A stretch of DNA of 33,060 nucleotides from CAYOEZ01 sp964402955 (GTDB taxonomy: Bacteria > Chloroflexota > DTOL01 > DAOUCN01): positions 1 through 33,060 of the forward strand of contig CAYOEZ010000022.1 in NCBI GenBank assembly GCA_964402955.1, written 5' to 3'. The position numbers were made by a program, and so were the translations under genes. Every line of letters begins with the position of its first letter. Within the stretch, counting starts at the first letter, position 1. The notes under the pieces are model-generated. The model was given only the letters and a program-made list of their open reading frames with translations, was not told the DNA's origin and made no database searches. This document shows, one piece after another, positions 15,644-23,103 of this stretch.

Positions 15644-16717
15644 ATGGCCGATACAACTCCCCCCCAGGCTCAGGCAAAGAAACGTCTTTCCGCCGGCGAC
15701 TTGGCGGGCAGAGGAATCCTGATCCTTCTGCTGCTTGCGACTCTGTGGCGACTCGGTTCGGGGCTGCTTGAGAACCCCACACTGTTCGCCCAGCAAGTGG
15801 TAGATGGTCTCCGGCTCGGGTTCGTTTACGCTCTCATCGCTCTGGGCTACACGATGGTGTACGGCATTGTCCGGCTCATCAACTTTGCCCATGGCGATGT
15901 TTTTATGGTTGGCGCCTTCATCAGCTTCTACTCCATCACGCGCTGGCATCTGAACCAAATTCCCGCCAATCTGCTGCCAGGGCTGCCCAAGACGGTGGCT
16001 GACTTCCTGGGGACACTGATTGTACTTTTGGCGGCGGCGCTGGTTTGCATGATCCTGGCGGTTGTCATCGAGCGCGTGGCCTACAAGCCCATTCGCGAGG
16101 CGCCCCGCATCAATGCCCTCATCACAGCAATTGGCGTTTCTTTCTTCCTGGAATACTTCGGCGCCCTCAAGTTCGTCTTCGGCAATAACTACTACACCTA
16201 CACACGTCCGTTGGATGTGGTGTTCTGGGATATTGCAGGCGTGCGAATCTCGAACATCACGGTCATTATTGTTGCCGTCTCCACACTTACGCTGATTGCC
16301 TTGCAGTTATTCGTGCGGCGCACGAAGATGGGCAAGGCGATGCGGGCCGTGGCTGCCGACAAGCCGGCGGCGCGGCTGATGGGCATCGATGTCGACCAGA
16401 CAATCTCTGTGACGTTCGCTATCGGTGGTTTCCTGGCCGGAATCGGCGGCGTGCTCTATGCCATCGCATTTCCGCAGATCTGGGCGTTCATGGGCATCAT
16501 GCCGGGCCTGAAGGCGTTTGTTGCGGCGGTGCTGGGCGGCATCGGCAGTATCCCCGGGGCCTTTGTCGGTGCGCTGATCATGGGCCAGGCAGAGACACTT
16601 TCCGCCGCCTATATCTCCACGCCAATGCGTGACGCGATTGCGTTTGCCATTTTGATCATCGTCTTGCTCTTCAAACCCACCGGCATCTTCGGTGAGAAGC
16701 AAGGCGAGAAGGCGTAG
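15644..16717 (+). CDS. livH: branched-chain amino-acid type ABC transporter, permease LivH
   Basis: A 357-residue membrane protein with the LivH signature LGYTMVYGIVRLINFAHGD (about 66-84), in which the INFAHG motif is diagnostic. About eight to ten hydrophobic segments follow. The segment RRTKMGKAMRAVAADKPAARLMGID (about 224-248) is the cytoplasmic coupling region that contacts the ATPases. The N-terminal 25 residues are a polar extension longer than in the E. coli protein. The ATG has GGAGG 5 nt upstream. The gene follows livK after a hairpin and is separated from livM by only about 11 nt. Confidence 0.93.
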   Translation: MADTTPPQAQAKKRLSAGDLAGRGILILLLLATLWRLGSGLLENPTLFAQQVVDGLRLGFVYALIALGYTMVYGIVRLINFAHGDVFMVGAFISFYSITRWHLNQIPANLLPGLPKTVADFLGTLIVLLAAALVCMILAVVIERVAYKPIREAPRINALITAIGVSFFLEYFGALKFVFGNNYYTYTRPLDVVFWDIAGVRISNITVIIVAVSTLTLIALQLFVRRTKMGKAMRAVAADKPAARLMGIDVDQTISVTFAIGGFLAGIGGVLYAIAFPQIWAFMGIMPGLKAFVAAVLGGIGSIPGAFVGALIMGQAETLSAAYISTPMRDAIAFAILIIVLLFKPTGIFGEKQGEKA

Positions 16718-16728
16718 GAGGGATGAGC

Positions 16729-17865
16729 ATGAAGAATCGATCCGCTTCGATCGCAGCCAGGTGGCGCACGTTTGTGACGATGATCACTCCTACCTCGCGG
16801 CGCGGCTGGTTTGTGACAGCCATTGCTGTTTTCGCCGTTGTGCAGGCCCTCATCTCGGTTGGGGCCATTGACGCCTTCTGGTTGCCGATCCTGCAGGTTG
16901 GCTGCCTGTTTGCGATTATGAGCCTGGGTCTGAACCTGATCTACTGCTTCAACGGGCAGTTTTCTCTGGGGCAGTTCGGTTTCTATGCCCTGGGCGCCTA
17001 TTCCGCCGCTGACATCACCTACCGGCTGAACGCCGCCAATCAGTTGCACCATATCATCAGCCTCGGCCCGCTCAGCTTTGACTGGGGGCAGATGGTGGGC
17101 TTCCTGTTTGCCATTCTCTTCTCGGTCAGCCTATGCGTGCTGGTGGCCTTCCTTTTTGGCTTGCCGGTGCTCAAGCTGGGCTCAGACTATTTTGGTATCG
17201 CCACCCTGGGCTTCACCATGGTCATGTATGTGCTGGCCAACAACTCCGACACGATCCTGGGTTTCCAGGAGATGAAGGGCGCGCGCGGAATGGTGGGTAT
17301 TCCACCGCTGACCACCTGGTTCTGGACCTTCCTCTTCCTGATCATAAGCCTCCTCATCGTGCGCAATCTGCTTTATTCCAGCCCCGGCCGCGCCATCCTC
17401 TCGGTGCGCGAGGACGAAACAGCCGCCAAGGCCATGGGTATTGACGTAGTGCGCTACAAGTTGATCTCGTTTGTGATCGGCTCAGCGCTGGCCGGCCTGG
17501 CGGGCGCCCTGTATGCACATTTGTACGCCTTCTTGCACCCAAGTATCTTCCACTTCATCAAGTCATTCGACCCTCTCATCATCGTTGTCTTCGGCGGCCT
17601 GGGTAGCATGTCGGGGACAGTGCTGGCCGCTATTGTTTGGGCGCTTCTGCTGCAAGGCCTGGCCGTGTCGCTCTTGCCGTCCGATCTGCTGGAGTGGCGC
17701 TATGTCCTCTACGCCGTGGCCCTGGTGGCAATGATGCTCTTACGCCCGCAGGGTCTGATGGGCGGCAGCGAGCTGGGTTTCTTGAAGAATGCCCGGCCCG
17801 CGTCGCGACACCCCAAGACAGCGACGGCAGACGTAACCACCGGGGAGGCGACTCATGCCAAGTAG
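16729..17865 (+). CDS. livM: branched-chain amino-acid type ABC transporter, permease LivM
   Basis: A 378-residue membrane protein. It contains GLNLIYCFNGQFSLGQFGFYALGAY, the LivM counterpart of the LivH motif (GQFSLGQ core), and the coupling segment SVREDETAAKAMGIDVVRYKL. The start is placed at the second of two close ATGs (16729), because AGGAGGG at 16716-16722 directly abuts the first ATG (16723) but sits 6 nt from the second. The reading frame overlaps livG by 11 nt at its end, which implies translational coupling. The last 30 residues form a polar tail after the final helix. Confidence 0.92.
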   Translation: MKNRSASIAARWRTFVTMITPTSRRGWFVTAIAVFAVVQALISVGAIDAFWLPILQVGCLFAIMSLGLNLIYCFNGQFSLGQFGFYALGAYSAADITYRLNAANQLHHIISLGPLSFDWGQMVGFLFAILFSVSLCVLVAFLFGLPVLKLGSDYFGIATLGFTMVMYVLANNSDTILGFQEMKGARGMVGIPPLTTWFWTFLFLIISLLIVRNLLYSSPGRAILSVREDETAAKAMGIDVVRYKLISFVIGSALAGLAGALYAHLYAFLHPSIFHFIKSFDPLIIVVFGGLGSMSGTVLAAIVWALLLQGLAVSLLPSDLLEWRYVLYAVALVAMMLLRPQGLMGGSELGFLKNARPASRHPKTATADVTTGEATHAK

Positions 17866-18649
17866 GACGCTGCTTGAGATTAGGGGATTGTCGAAGTTCT
17901 TTGGCGGGCTGAAAGCCGTGTCCGACTTCGGCTTAACGCTGAAAGTAGGCGAGCTTCAGGGTGTCATTGGCCCCAATGGCGCAGGCAAGACGACTGTCTT
18001 CAACATGATCAGCGGTCTCTATGTGCCCACAGCCGGTGAGATTCTCTTTGAGGGCGAGGACCTGGTCGGTCTGGAGCCTTTTCAGATCACACAGCACGGC
18101 ATTGGGCGGACGTTTCAGAATATCCGTGTTTTCCCAAATCTGACTGTGCTTGACAACGTGGCGATTGCCTACCATCCACATGCTCACTACAGTGTCTGGG
18201 ACGCCATTAGCCGCAGCCCGCGCTTTGAAGACAAGGAAGCTGAACTGATCGAGCGGGCGCAAGATTTTCTCTCGGTCTTTAACCTGCAGGATCGCCAGAA
18301 TGAATTGGCCAAGAACTTGCCCTACGGCGAACAGCGCCGGCTGGAAATTGCACGTGCTCTGGCAACTGAGCCCAAGTTGCTTCTGCTCGATGAGCCGGCG
18401 GCAGGCATGAACCCGCGCGAAGCGCACCGCCTGATGGAACTGATTCACTTCATCCGTGAACGTTTCGAGTTGACCATTCTGCTGATCGAACATCAGATGC
18501 GCGTGGTGATGGGCATCTGTGAATGGATCACCGTGATGGACTTTGGCCAGATCATTGCCACCGGTACGGCGAAGGACATCCAGAACGACCCCAAAGTGAT
18601 CGAGGCGTATCTAGGCAGCGGAGTTGCATCGCGCCTGACGAAGCAGTAG
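17855..18649 (+). CDS. livG: branched-chain amino-acid type ABC transporter, ATP-binding protein LivG
   Basis: A 264-residue ABC ATPase. Walker A is GPNGAGKTT (about 38-46), the Q-loop region includes IGRTFQNIRVF, the signature is degenerate as LPYGEQRRLEIA, and Walker B is LLLLDEPAAGMNP, with the switch histidine in LLIEHQM. The degenerate YGEQRRLEIA signature and the AAGMNP after Walker B are characteristic of LivG. The start overlaps the end of livM by 11 nt and has GGGGAGG upstream. It would pair with LivF to power the LivHM channel. Confidence 0.94.
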   Translation: MPSRTLLEIRGLSKFFGGLKAVSDFGLTLKVGELQGVIGPNGAGKTTVFNMISGLYVPTAGEILFEGEDLVGLEPFQITQHGIGRTFQNIRVFPNLTVLDNVAIAYHPHAHYSVWDAISRSPRFEDKEAELIERAQDFLSVFNLQDRQNELAKNLPYGEQRRLEIARALATEPKLLLLDEPAAGMNPREAHRLMELIHFIRERFELTILLIEHQMRVVMGICEWITVMDFGQIIATGTAKDIQNDPKVIEAYLGSGVASRLTKQ

Positions 18650-18662
18650 TCTCAGTCGTCCG

Positions 18663-18704
18663 TCACACTTGTCAGATCACACTTGTCAGATCACAGTCGT
18701 CAGA
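18663..18704 (+). repeat. three tandem 14-nt repeats between livG and livF
   Basis: Units 18663-18676 and 18677-18690 are identical (TCACACTTGTCAGA). A third unit at 18691-18704 differs at two bases. A second low-complexity tract built on CTGACTA occurs at about 18765-18789. Together they explain why livG and livF are 171 nt apart while the other liv genes are tightly packed. Confidence 0.85.
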
Positions 18705-18764
18705 GGCCGGGATGGTGTGGGTTGTGCGGCGGGGCCAAGCCTGGGCGTGATCACTTGTCTGGCA

Positions 18765-18789
18765 ACTGACTACTGACTGCTGACTACTA
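18765..18789 (+). repeat. short CTGACTA-type low-complexity tract upstream of livF
   Basis: Imperfect tandem copies of ACTGACTACTG and CTGACTAC run up to about 30 nt before the livF start. No regulatory role is visible. Confidence 0.6.
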
Positions 18790-18820
18790 ACGCACTAACG
18801 ACTGATCCGGAGTACACACA

Positions 18821-19534
18821 ATGTTGCTTGAAATCAAAGATCTTTCAGTTTCGTATGGAGCCATCCAGGCTGTGCAGGGCATCTCGTTCGCGGTGGATGA
18901 GGGAGAGATCGTGACGCTAATCGGCGCAAACGGCGCCGGAAAGAGCACAACGCTCAAGACGATCTCCGGTCTGCTCAAGCCCAAGTCTGGCCAGATGCTT
19001 TTCAATGGCCGCGAGCTGGCGACCGTGCCCGCCGACCAGATTGTGCGCCTCGGCGTGGTGCAAGTGCCCGAGGGGCGGCGCATCTTTGCGACATTGACCG
19101 TGCGTGAAAACTTGGAAATGGGCGCCTATACGCGCACCAGCAAGGCGGAGATCGCAGGTAGTCTGGAGCGTGTCTTCCAAAGCTTCCCGCGTCTGCGCGA
19201 GCGCTTAAACCAGCTGGGCGGTACGCTGTCTGGCGGCGAACAGCAGATGCTCGCCGTCGGCCGTGCGATCATGGCGCGTCCCAGGCTACTGTTGCTCGAT
19301 GAGCCTTCCATGGGACTGTCGCCCATTCTTGTCGAGGAGATTTTTCGCATCATCCAGGAGATCAACAAGCAAGGCACGAGCATTCTTCTGGTTGAACAGA
19401 ACGCCTTCATGGCCTTGCAGGTGGCTAATCGCGGCTATGTCCTTGAGACGGGCACGATCGCGTTGCAAGGCAAGGCCAGCGATCTGAGCCAGAACCCGCG
19501 TGTGATGGAAGCCTACCTGGGCGGTGCGGGCTAG
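18821..19534 (+). CDS. livF: branched-chain amino-acid type ABC transporter, ATP-binding protein LivF
   Basis: A 237-residue ABC ATPase of the usual LivF length. Walker A is GANGAGKST (about 35-43), the Q-loop region is GVVQVPEGRRIFATLTV, which is diagnostic for LivF, the signature is LSGGEQQMLAVGRA, and Walker B is LLLLDEPSMGLSP, with LLVEQN at the switch region. The ribosome site is modest (CGGAG, 12 nt upstream). It lies 171 nt after livG across a repeat tract, so its translation is not coupled to livG. A 17-bp hairpin follows the gene. Confidence 0.94.
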   Translation: MLLEIKDLSVSYGAIQAVQGISFAVDEGEIVTLIGANGAGKSTTLKTISGLLKPKSGQMLFNGRELATVPADQIVRLGVVQVPEGRRIFATLTVRENLEMGAYTRTSKAEIAGSLERVFQSFPRLRERLNQLGGTLSGGEQQMLAVGRAIMARPRLLLLDEPSMGLSPILVEEIFRIIQEINKQGTSILLVEQNAFMALQVANRGYVLETGTIALQGKASDLSQNPRVMEAYLGGAG

Positions 19535-19561
19535 ACGCCTGGTGGCGGAAAGACGATGAAT

Positions 19562-19598
19562 GCACACCCTAAGGGTCTCAGAGACCCTTAGGGTGTGC
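19562..19598. terminator. 17-bp perfect hairpin after livF
   Basis: Arms 19562-19578 and 19582-19598 are perfect complements over 17 bp with a 3-nt loop (CAG). The position after the last liv gene suggests an operon terminator, though only GTTCTC follows rather than a T-run. It lies 25 nt before the galT start, so galT may be transcribed from read-through or from a promoter I cannot see. Confidence 0.55.
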
Positions 19599-19623
19599 GT
19601 TCTCACATGGAGAATGCTGAGCT

Positions 19624-20799
19624 ATGCCTGTGCTGAAGGACAGTCCGCATCGCCGCTACAATGCGCTCACGGGAGAGTGGGTGTTGGTTTCGCCCCACCG
19701 CGCCAGGCGTCCCTGGCAGGGGCAGGTGGAACGACAACCGGCAGAGACACGACCGCAGCATGATCCAACCTGCTACTTGTGCCCGGGCAACACGCGCGCC
19801 AGCGGCGTACAGAACCCGGTTTACACAAGCACGTATGTCTTTGACAATGACTTCGCCGCTCTGCTGCCCGCTACGCCTGAGGCCGTGGAGCGCCATGCCC
19901 TGATCCGCTCGGAAAGCGTGCCCGGGACGTGCCGGGTGATCTGCTTTTCTGCGCGCCATGATCTGACGCTGCCCGAGATGCCCGTTGCGGACATCCGCGG
20001 CGTGGTCGATGTGTGGGCTGCACAAGTGGCCGAACTTGGACCGAGGTATCGCTGGCTGCAGGTGTTTGAGAACAAGGGCGCTGTCATGGGCTGCTCAAAC
20101 CCGCACCCGCACGGCCAGATCTGGTGTGTGGATGCGTTGCCCAATGAGCCGGCGAAAGAGGAGCGCCGCCAGAGTGCTTACCTGGAAGAGCACGGGCGGC
20201 CGTTGTTGGTGGACTATGCAAAGCTGGAGATGGAGCAGAAGGAGCGGGTGGTTGTGGCAAACGACGAATGGCTGGCGGTTGTGCCCTTCTGGGCTGTCTG
20301 GCCGTTTGAGGTTCTGTTACTGCCGTTCCGTCATGTGATGCGACTGCCCGAATTGGATGAGAAGGAGCGCGACGCTTTGGCCGATATTCAGAAGCGTCTA
20401 CTCACCCGCTACGACAATCTGTTTGAGACGTCGTTCCCGTATTCGATGGGCTGGCACGGCGCGCCGATGGACGATGGGGCGGCCCCCCCTACCCCCCCAA
20501 TTCTGGGGGGAACACGAGCTGCCCCCGACAATCAAGCCTTGGGGGGAGTCGCCCCAGACAGTCGCGGCGGAGGGGGAGCCGCCCCCCAAGGTTGGGGGGG
20601 GAGGGGGGGCGAGTACCGGCACTGGCAACTGCATGCGCATTTCTACCCGCCGCTGTTACGCTCGGCGACGGTGAAGAAGTTCATGGTCGGCTTTGAGCTG
20701 CTGGCTGAAGCCCAGCGCGACCTTACGCCTGAACAGGCGGCGGCGCGGCTGCGCGACCTGAGTGAGATTCACTACAAACAGCGGCTGTCCACGGATTAG
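19624..20799 (+). CDS. galT: galactose-1-phosphate uridylyltransferase with an in-frame insertion
   Basis: A 391-residue GalT of the Leloir pathway, which exchanges UMP between UDP-glucose and galactose-1-phosphate. The active site NPHPHGQIW contains H161-P-H163; H163 matches the uridylylated histidine. C50, C53, H112 and H161 match the metal ligands of the E. coli enzyme. The C-terminal segment HWQLHAHFYPPLLRSATVKKF is highly typical. Between GWHGAPMDDG and EYRHWQLH the family normally has only a few residues; here residues about 287-329 are a Gly/Pro/Ala insertion encoded by a GC-rich element (20482-20610). The frame is kept and no catalytic residue is lost, so the enzyme may still work. 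The last residues LSTD come from the palindrome shared with galK. Confidence 0.93.
   Translation: MPVLKDSPHRRYNALTGEWVLVSPHRARRPWQGQVERQPAETRPQHDPTCYLCPGNTRASGVQNPVYTSTYVFDNDFAALLPATPEAVERHALIRSESVPGTCRVICFSARHDLTLPEMPVADIRGVVDVWAAQVAELGPRYRWLQVFENKGAVMGCSNPHPHGQIWCVDALPNEPAKEERRQSAYLEEHGRPLLVDYAKLEMEQKERVVVANDEWLAVVPFWAVWPFEVLLLPFRHVMRLPELDEKERDALADIQKRLLTRYDNLFETSFPYSMGWHGAPMDDGAAPPTPPILGGTRAAPDNQALGGVAPDSRGGGGAAPQGWGGRGGEYRHWQLHAHFYPPLLRSATVKKFMVGFELLAEAQRDLTPEQAAARLRDLSEIHYKQRLSTD
20482..20610 (+). mobile_element. 129-bp GC-rich element with 19-bp terminal inverted repeats inside galT
   Basis: The ends 20482-20500 and 20592-20610 are inverted repeats of each other over 19 bp with one mismatch. 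A nested pair, CCTTGGGGGG (20537-20546) and CCCCCCAAGG (20582-20591), lies inside. The length is 129 bp, exactly 43 codons, and the encoded stretch is absent from the GalT family pattern. It has no coding capacity of its own, so it looks like a MITE-like or GC-rich dispersed repeat that inserted in frame. No clear target duplication is visible. Confidence 0.65.
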
Positions 20800-20974
20800 G
20801 GCACGGACGCTGGCAACGGATTAGACACTGATTACACGGACAGGAATGCGGTATGCAGAGATTGCTGCACACCGCATTCCTGTCTGAATACCGACAACAG
20901 GGCGTACTCGCAACCTGAATCCGTGTAATCGGTGTTGCAAATCCGCTGCCAGCCGTGCCCTAATCCGTGGACAG
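20785..20974. repeat. 190-bp imperfect palindrome joining the 3' ends of galT and galK
   Basis: The outer arms 20785-20806 and 20953-20974 match perfectly over 22 bp and include the stop codons of both genes. Further arms continue inwards with mismatches: 20809-20823 with 20939-20953, and 20824-20840 with 20920-20936. An inner hairpin 20839-20852 with 20871-20884 is perfect over 14 bp. It could act as a bidirectional terminator, and it may have arrived as a repeat element that replaced both C-termini. Confidence 0.8.
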
Positions 20975-22132
20975 TAGCCCTGCCCCTGCTGCGGCGCGCG
21001 AGACGTAGATCTCGGGCGTCAGTGCGGTGGCTTTGGCATACTCCTCACGCACGTGCTGCACGAATGAATCGACCGCCTTATTCTGCACCAGACTGACAGT
21101 GCAGCCGCCAAAGCCGGCGCCGGTCAGGCGCGAGCCCAAGCAGCCTTGTGTGCTGCGGGCGATGGTGACCAGTGTGTCAAGCTCGGCCCGGCTAACCTGA
21201 AAGTCGTCGCGCAGGCTATCGTGTGACACATTCATCAGCTTGCCGAACTGGGCGGGATGCCTGCCTTTGAGCGCGACGATGCTTTGCATGACGCGTGTGT
21301 CCTCGCTGACAACGTGCCGGCAGCGGCGATAAGTCATCTCGGGCAAGTCGTTCTTGTACGTCTCCAGGTCATCCGCTGTCACGTCGCGCAACGCCTTGAT
21401 GGCCGGCAAGCGCTTCTGCAACAGGCGCACGCCTTCCTCACACTGTGCCCGCCGCTCGTTGTAGGCGGAGTCCACCAGTCCGCGCCGCACCATGCTATTG
21501 CAGATGACAAAAGAATAGGCGTGTGGTAGAGGGACTGCCTCATAGGTAAGGCTGCGGCAGTCGATGAGGACGCAGTGATCGCGCCGGCCAACAACCGAGA
21601 TAAACTGGTCCATAATGCCGCAGCGCATGCCCACCCACGCGTTTTCAGCCTTCTGACAGAGCAGCGCCATGTCCACCGCATCCATGCGGAACCCTGCCGC
21701 GACCTGCAAGGCCCAGGCCGAGGCCACCTCGATCGCTGCCGACGACGACAGCCCCGCTCCTATCGGCACATCGCCGCTGACGACGGCGTCCATGCCCCGC
21801 AGCGGCAGCGTCCTCTCCAACATGGCCCAGGCGACGCCGCGCGTATACTCTGACCAGGAGGCCTTGCCGTCATCATGGCGCAGATCGTCAAGACCAAAGG
21901 TGACCTGCTGGCCGAAATCGGCTGAGCATAGGGTGACGCGCCGGTCTGTGCGCGGGCGCAGCGCGATGCGCACGTCGTGTTCGATGGCCATTGGCATAAC
22001 AAAGCCATCGTTGTAGTCGGTATGCTCGCCGATCAGGTTGACGCGGCCGGGCGCGCGCACGAACGCCGCCGGCTCTTCAGCGAAGATTGACTGGAAACTG
22101 GCGGTAAGGGCAAGCATCTGCGTGTTTCTCAT
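20960..22132 (-). CDS. galK: galactokinase
   Basis: A 390-residue GHMP-family kinase that phosphorylates galactose at C1, supplying the substrate of GalT. All three family motifs are present: the galactokinase signature GRVNLIGEHTDYNDG near residues 29-43, the ATP-binding loop PIGAGLSSSAA, and the C-terminal GSRLTGAGFGGC. The start at 22132 gives the normal N-terminus and has AAGGAA upstream; the frame stays open further upstream only because it overlaps the PIN gene. The gene starts 19 nt after the PIN toxin stop, so it is probably read from the toxin-antitoxin promoter or from one inside those genes. Its C-terminal LLSTD lies in the shared palindrome and matches the LSTD end of GalT. Confidence 0.94.
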   Translation of the reverse strand: MRNTQMLALTASFQSIFAEEPAAFVRAPGRVNLIGEHTDYNDGFVMPMAIEHDVRIALRPRTDRRVTLCSADFGQQVTFGLDDLRHDDGKASWSEYTRGVAWAMLERTLPLRGMDAVVSGDVPIGAGLSSSAAIEVASAWALQVAAGFRMDAVDMALLCQKAENAWVGMRCGIMDQFISVVGRRDHCVLIDCRSLTYEAVPLPHAYSFVICNSMVRRGLVDSAYNERRAQCEEGVRLLQKRLPAIKALRDVTADDLETYKNDLPEMTYRRCRHVVSEDTRVMQSIVALKGRHPAQFGKLMNVSHDSLRDDFQVSRAELDTLVTIARSTQGCLGSRLTGAGFGGCTVSLVQNKAVDSFVQHVREEYAKATALTPEIYVSRAAAGAGLLSTD

Positions 22133-22151
22133 GGTCAATGTTCCTTCGTGA

Positions 22152-22616
22152 TCATGGAGCGTCGCTTCCCAGCCACTTTGCCCACGAGGCTGCCGGGTGC
22201 GCTTTCTCAAAGAGCACGCGGTCAGCCGTAACAAAGTCGCAGGCGAGGGTCTCGGCCAGAGCCAGATAGAGGGCATCATAGAGCGCACAGTCAAATCGGC
22301 GTGCAACATCCACGGCGGAAAGTATGAGGTCATCCGTCCCCACGTAGGCAAAATCCCACGTGAGGAAGTCGGCAACGGCCTGCCGCGCCTCAGCCTCGCT
22401 GATACGTCGGCGTCTGCGTGCAACACTGAGGGCGTTGGCGACCTCATAGCGCGCGACATCGGGCATGGCGATGGAGAAGCGTCCCTCGTTGAACGCGCTG
22501 CGCAGCGCCAGGGCATCCTCCGCCGAGTCCTCGTCTAGAAGATACCATTTGACAACGACGGATGCATCGATGACCAGCACTGGCGTGCTAACTGTCGGCT
22601 GCATTTTCTTCCTCAT
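22152..22616 (-). CDS. PIN-domain protein, probable VapC-type toxin
   Basis: A 154-residue PIN-domain protein. The four conserved acidic positions are present: D17 (VIDASVVVKWY), E58 (DVARYEVANAL), D114 (DCALYDALYLALAE) and D132 (DFVTADRVLFEKA). Together they would bind the metal ions of a VapC-like ribonuclease. Its start overlaps the upstream HTH gene by 29 nt; a slightly later ATG at 22604 would still overlap. The layout, an upstream DNA-binding partner and a downstream PIN gene, is the standard type II toxin-antitoxin order. The RNA target is not predictable. Confidence 0.85.
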   Translation of the reverse strand: MRKKMQPTVSTPVLVIDASVVVKWYLLDEDSAEDALALRSAFNEGRFSIAMPDVARYEVANALSVARRRRRISEAEARQAVADFLTWDFAYVGTDDLILSAVDVARRFDCALYDALYLALAETLACDFVTADRVLFEKAHPAASWAKWLGSDAP

Positions 22617-22926
22617 CCCGCGCCTGCCGGATGATGTCCACTACTGAGATATCGAGTGGCTTCATGGATGATCTCAGCGCATCGGCCCGGGCAGCCAACT
22701 CCCGACGTCGCGCCAGCACCTCAGGCGTTGGCTTTGGAGTATCAAGTTGCAGATGCCACTGCGCCTGGACAGGTTGCACGAAGGCGTCGGCGTCGTCCTT
22801 GCGCACGCGCACGCGCCCGCCGATCTTCACGGCACGCAGCTTGCCGCTGCGGATATGCCGGCGCACGGTGATTTCGTTCACTTTATAGATAGCTGCCACT
22901 TCACGCACAGTCAGATACTCAGGCAT
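22588..22926 (-). CDS. excisionase/MerR-type HTH protein, probable antitoxin of the PIN gene
   Basis: A 112-residue protein. Residues about 4-52 form an HTH_17-type winged helix (LTVREVAAIYKVNEITVRRHIRSGKLRAVK is the region; G-R-V-R-V-R-K-D-D-A-D-A-F follows). The remaining half is polar and helical and ends EEENAADS, which is suited to wrap and neutralise the PIN toxin. The start at 22926 has GGAGG 8 nt upstream and lies after the promoter; the longer in-frame start at 22968 would lie within the promoter itself. Excisionase-type HTH partners of PIN toxins are known but less common than AbrB or Phd types. Confidence 0.8.
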   Translation of the reverse strand: MPEYLTVREVAAIYKVNEITVRRHIRSGKLRAVKIGGRVRVRKDDADAFVQPVQAQWHLQLDTPKPTPEVLARRRELAARADALRSSMKPLDISVVDIIRQARDEEENAADS

Positions 22927-22949
22927 GGTTGTGCCTCCATCTGTGCATG

Positions 22950-22978
22950 AGTATACAATAGTATACATTCCTTGTCAA
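22950..22978 (-). promoter_or_regulatory. promoter and probable operator of the HTH/PIN(/galK) unit
   Basis: On the minus strand, TTGACA (22978-22973) and TATACT (22955-22950) are spaced by 17 nt. Two copies of GTATAC (22951-22956 and 22961-22966) separated by 4 nt cover the -10 region. A repeated palindrome over the -10 box, upstream of a DNA-binding antitoxin, is the expected layout for autorepression. Confidence 0.75.
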
Positions 22979-23005
22979 CGCGATCCCGTCGCCACGGAAC
23001 GGACA

Positions 23006-23095
23006 GCGGGGATTGGGGGATTGGGAGATCAAGGAATGTGGGGACGGGAGAGGCTCAGTCCGGTCTCCCCTCCCATCTTCTCCCCCAATCCCCGC
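23006..23095. repeat. nested inverted repeat between the UroD-like gene and the HTH/PIN promoter
   Basis: Outer arms 23006-23020 and 23081-23095 are perfect over 15 bp. Inner arms 23041-23051 and 23064-23074 match over 11 bp with one mismatch. It starts 9 nt past the UroD-like stop in that gene's direction and may end its transcript. It resembles the other GC-rich nested repeats here in architecture. Confidence 0.7.
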
Positions 23096-23103
23096 CCGCT
23101 ACC

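Noticed and set aside
18663..18704. CRISPR-like array
   Set aside because: The units are 14 nt and directly adjacent with no spacers, so they are simple tandem repeats.
22133..22516. N-terminal extension of galK from 22516
   Set aside because: The extra 128 codons are the antisense-frame shadow of the overlapping PIN gene; galactokinase motifs and a ribosome site place the start at 22132.
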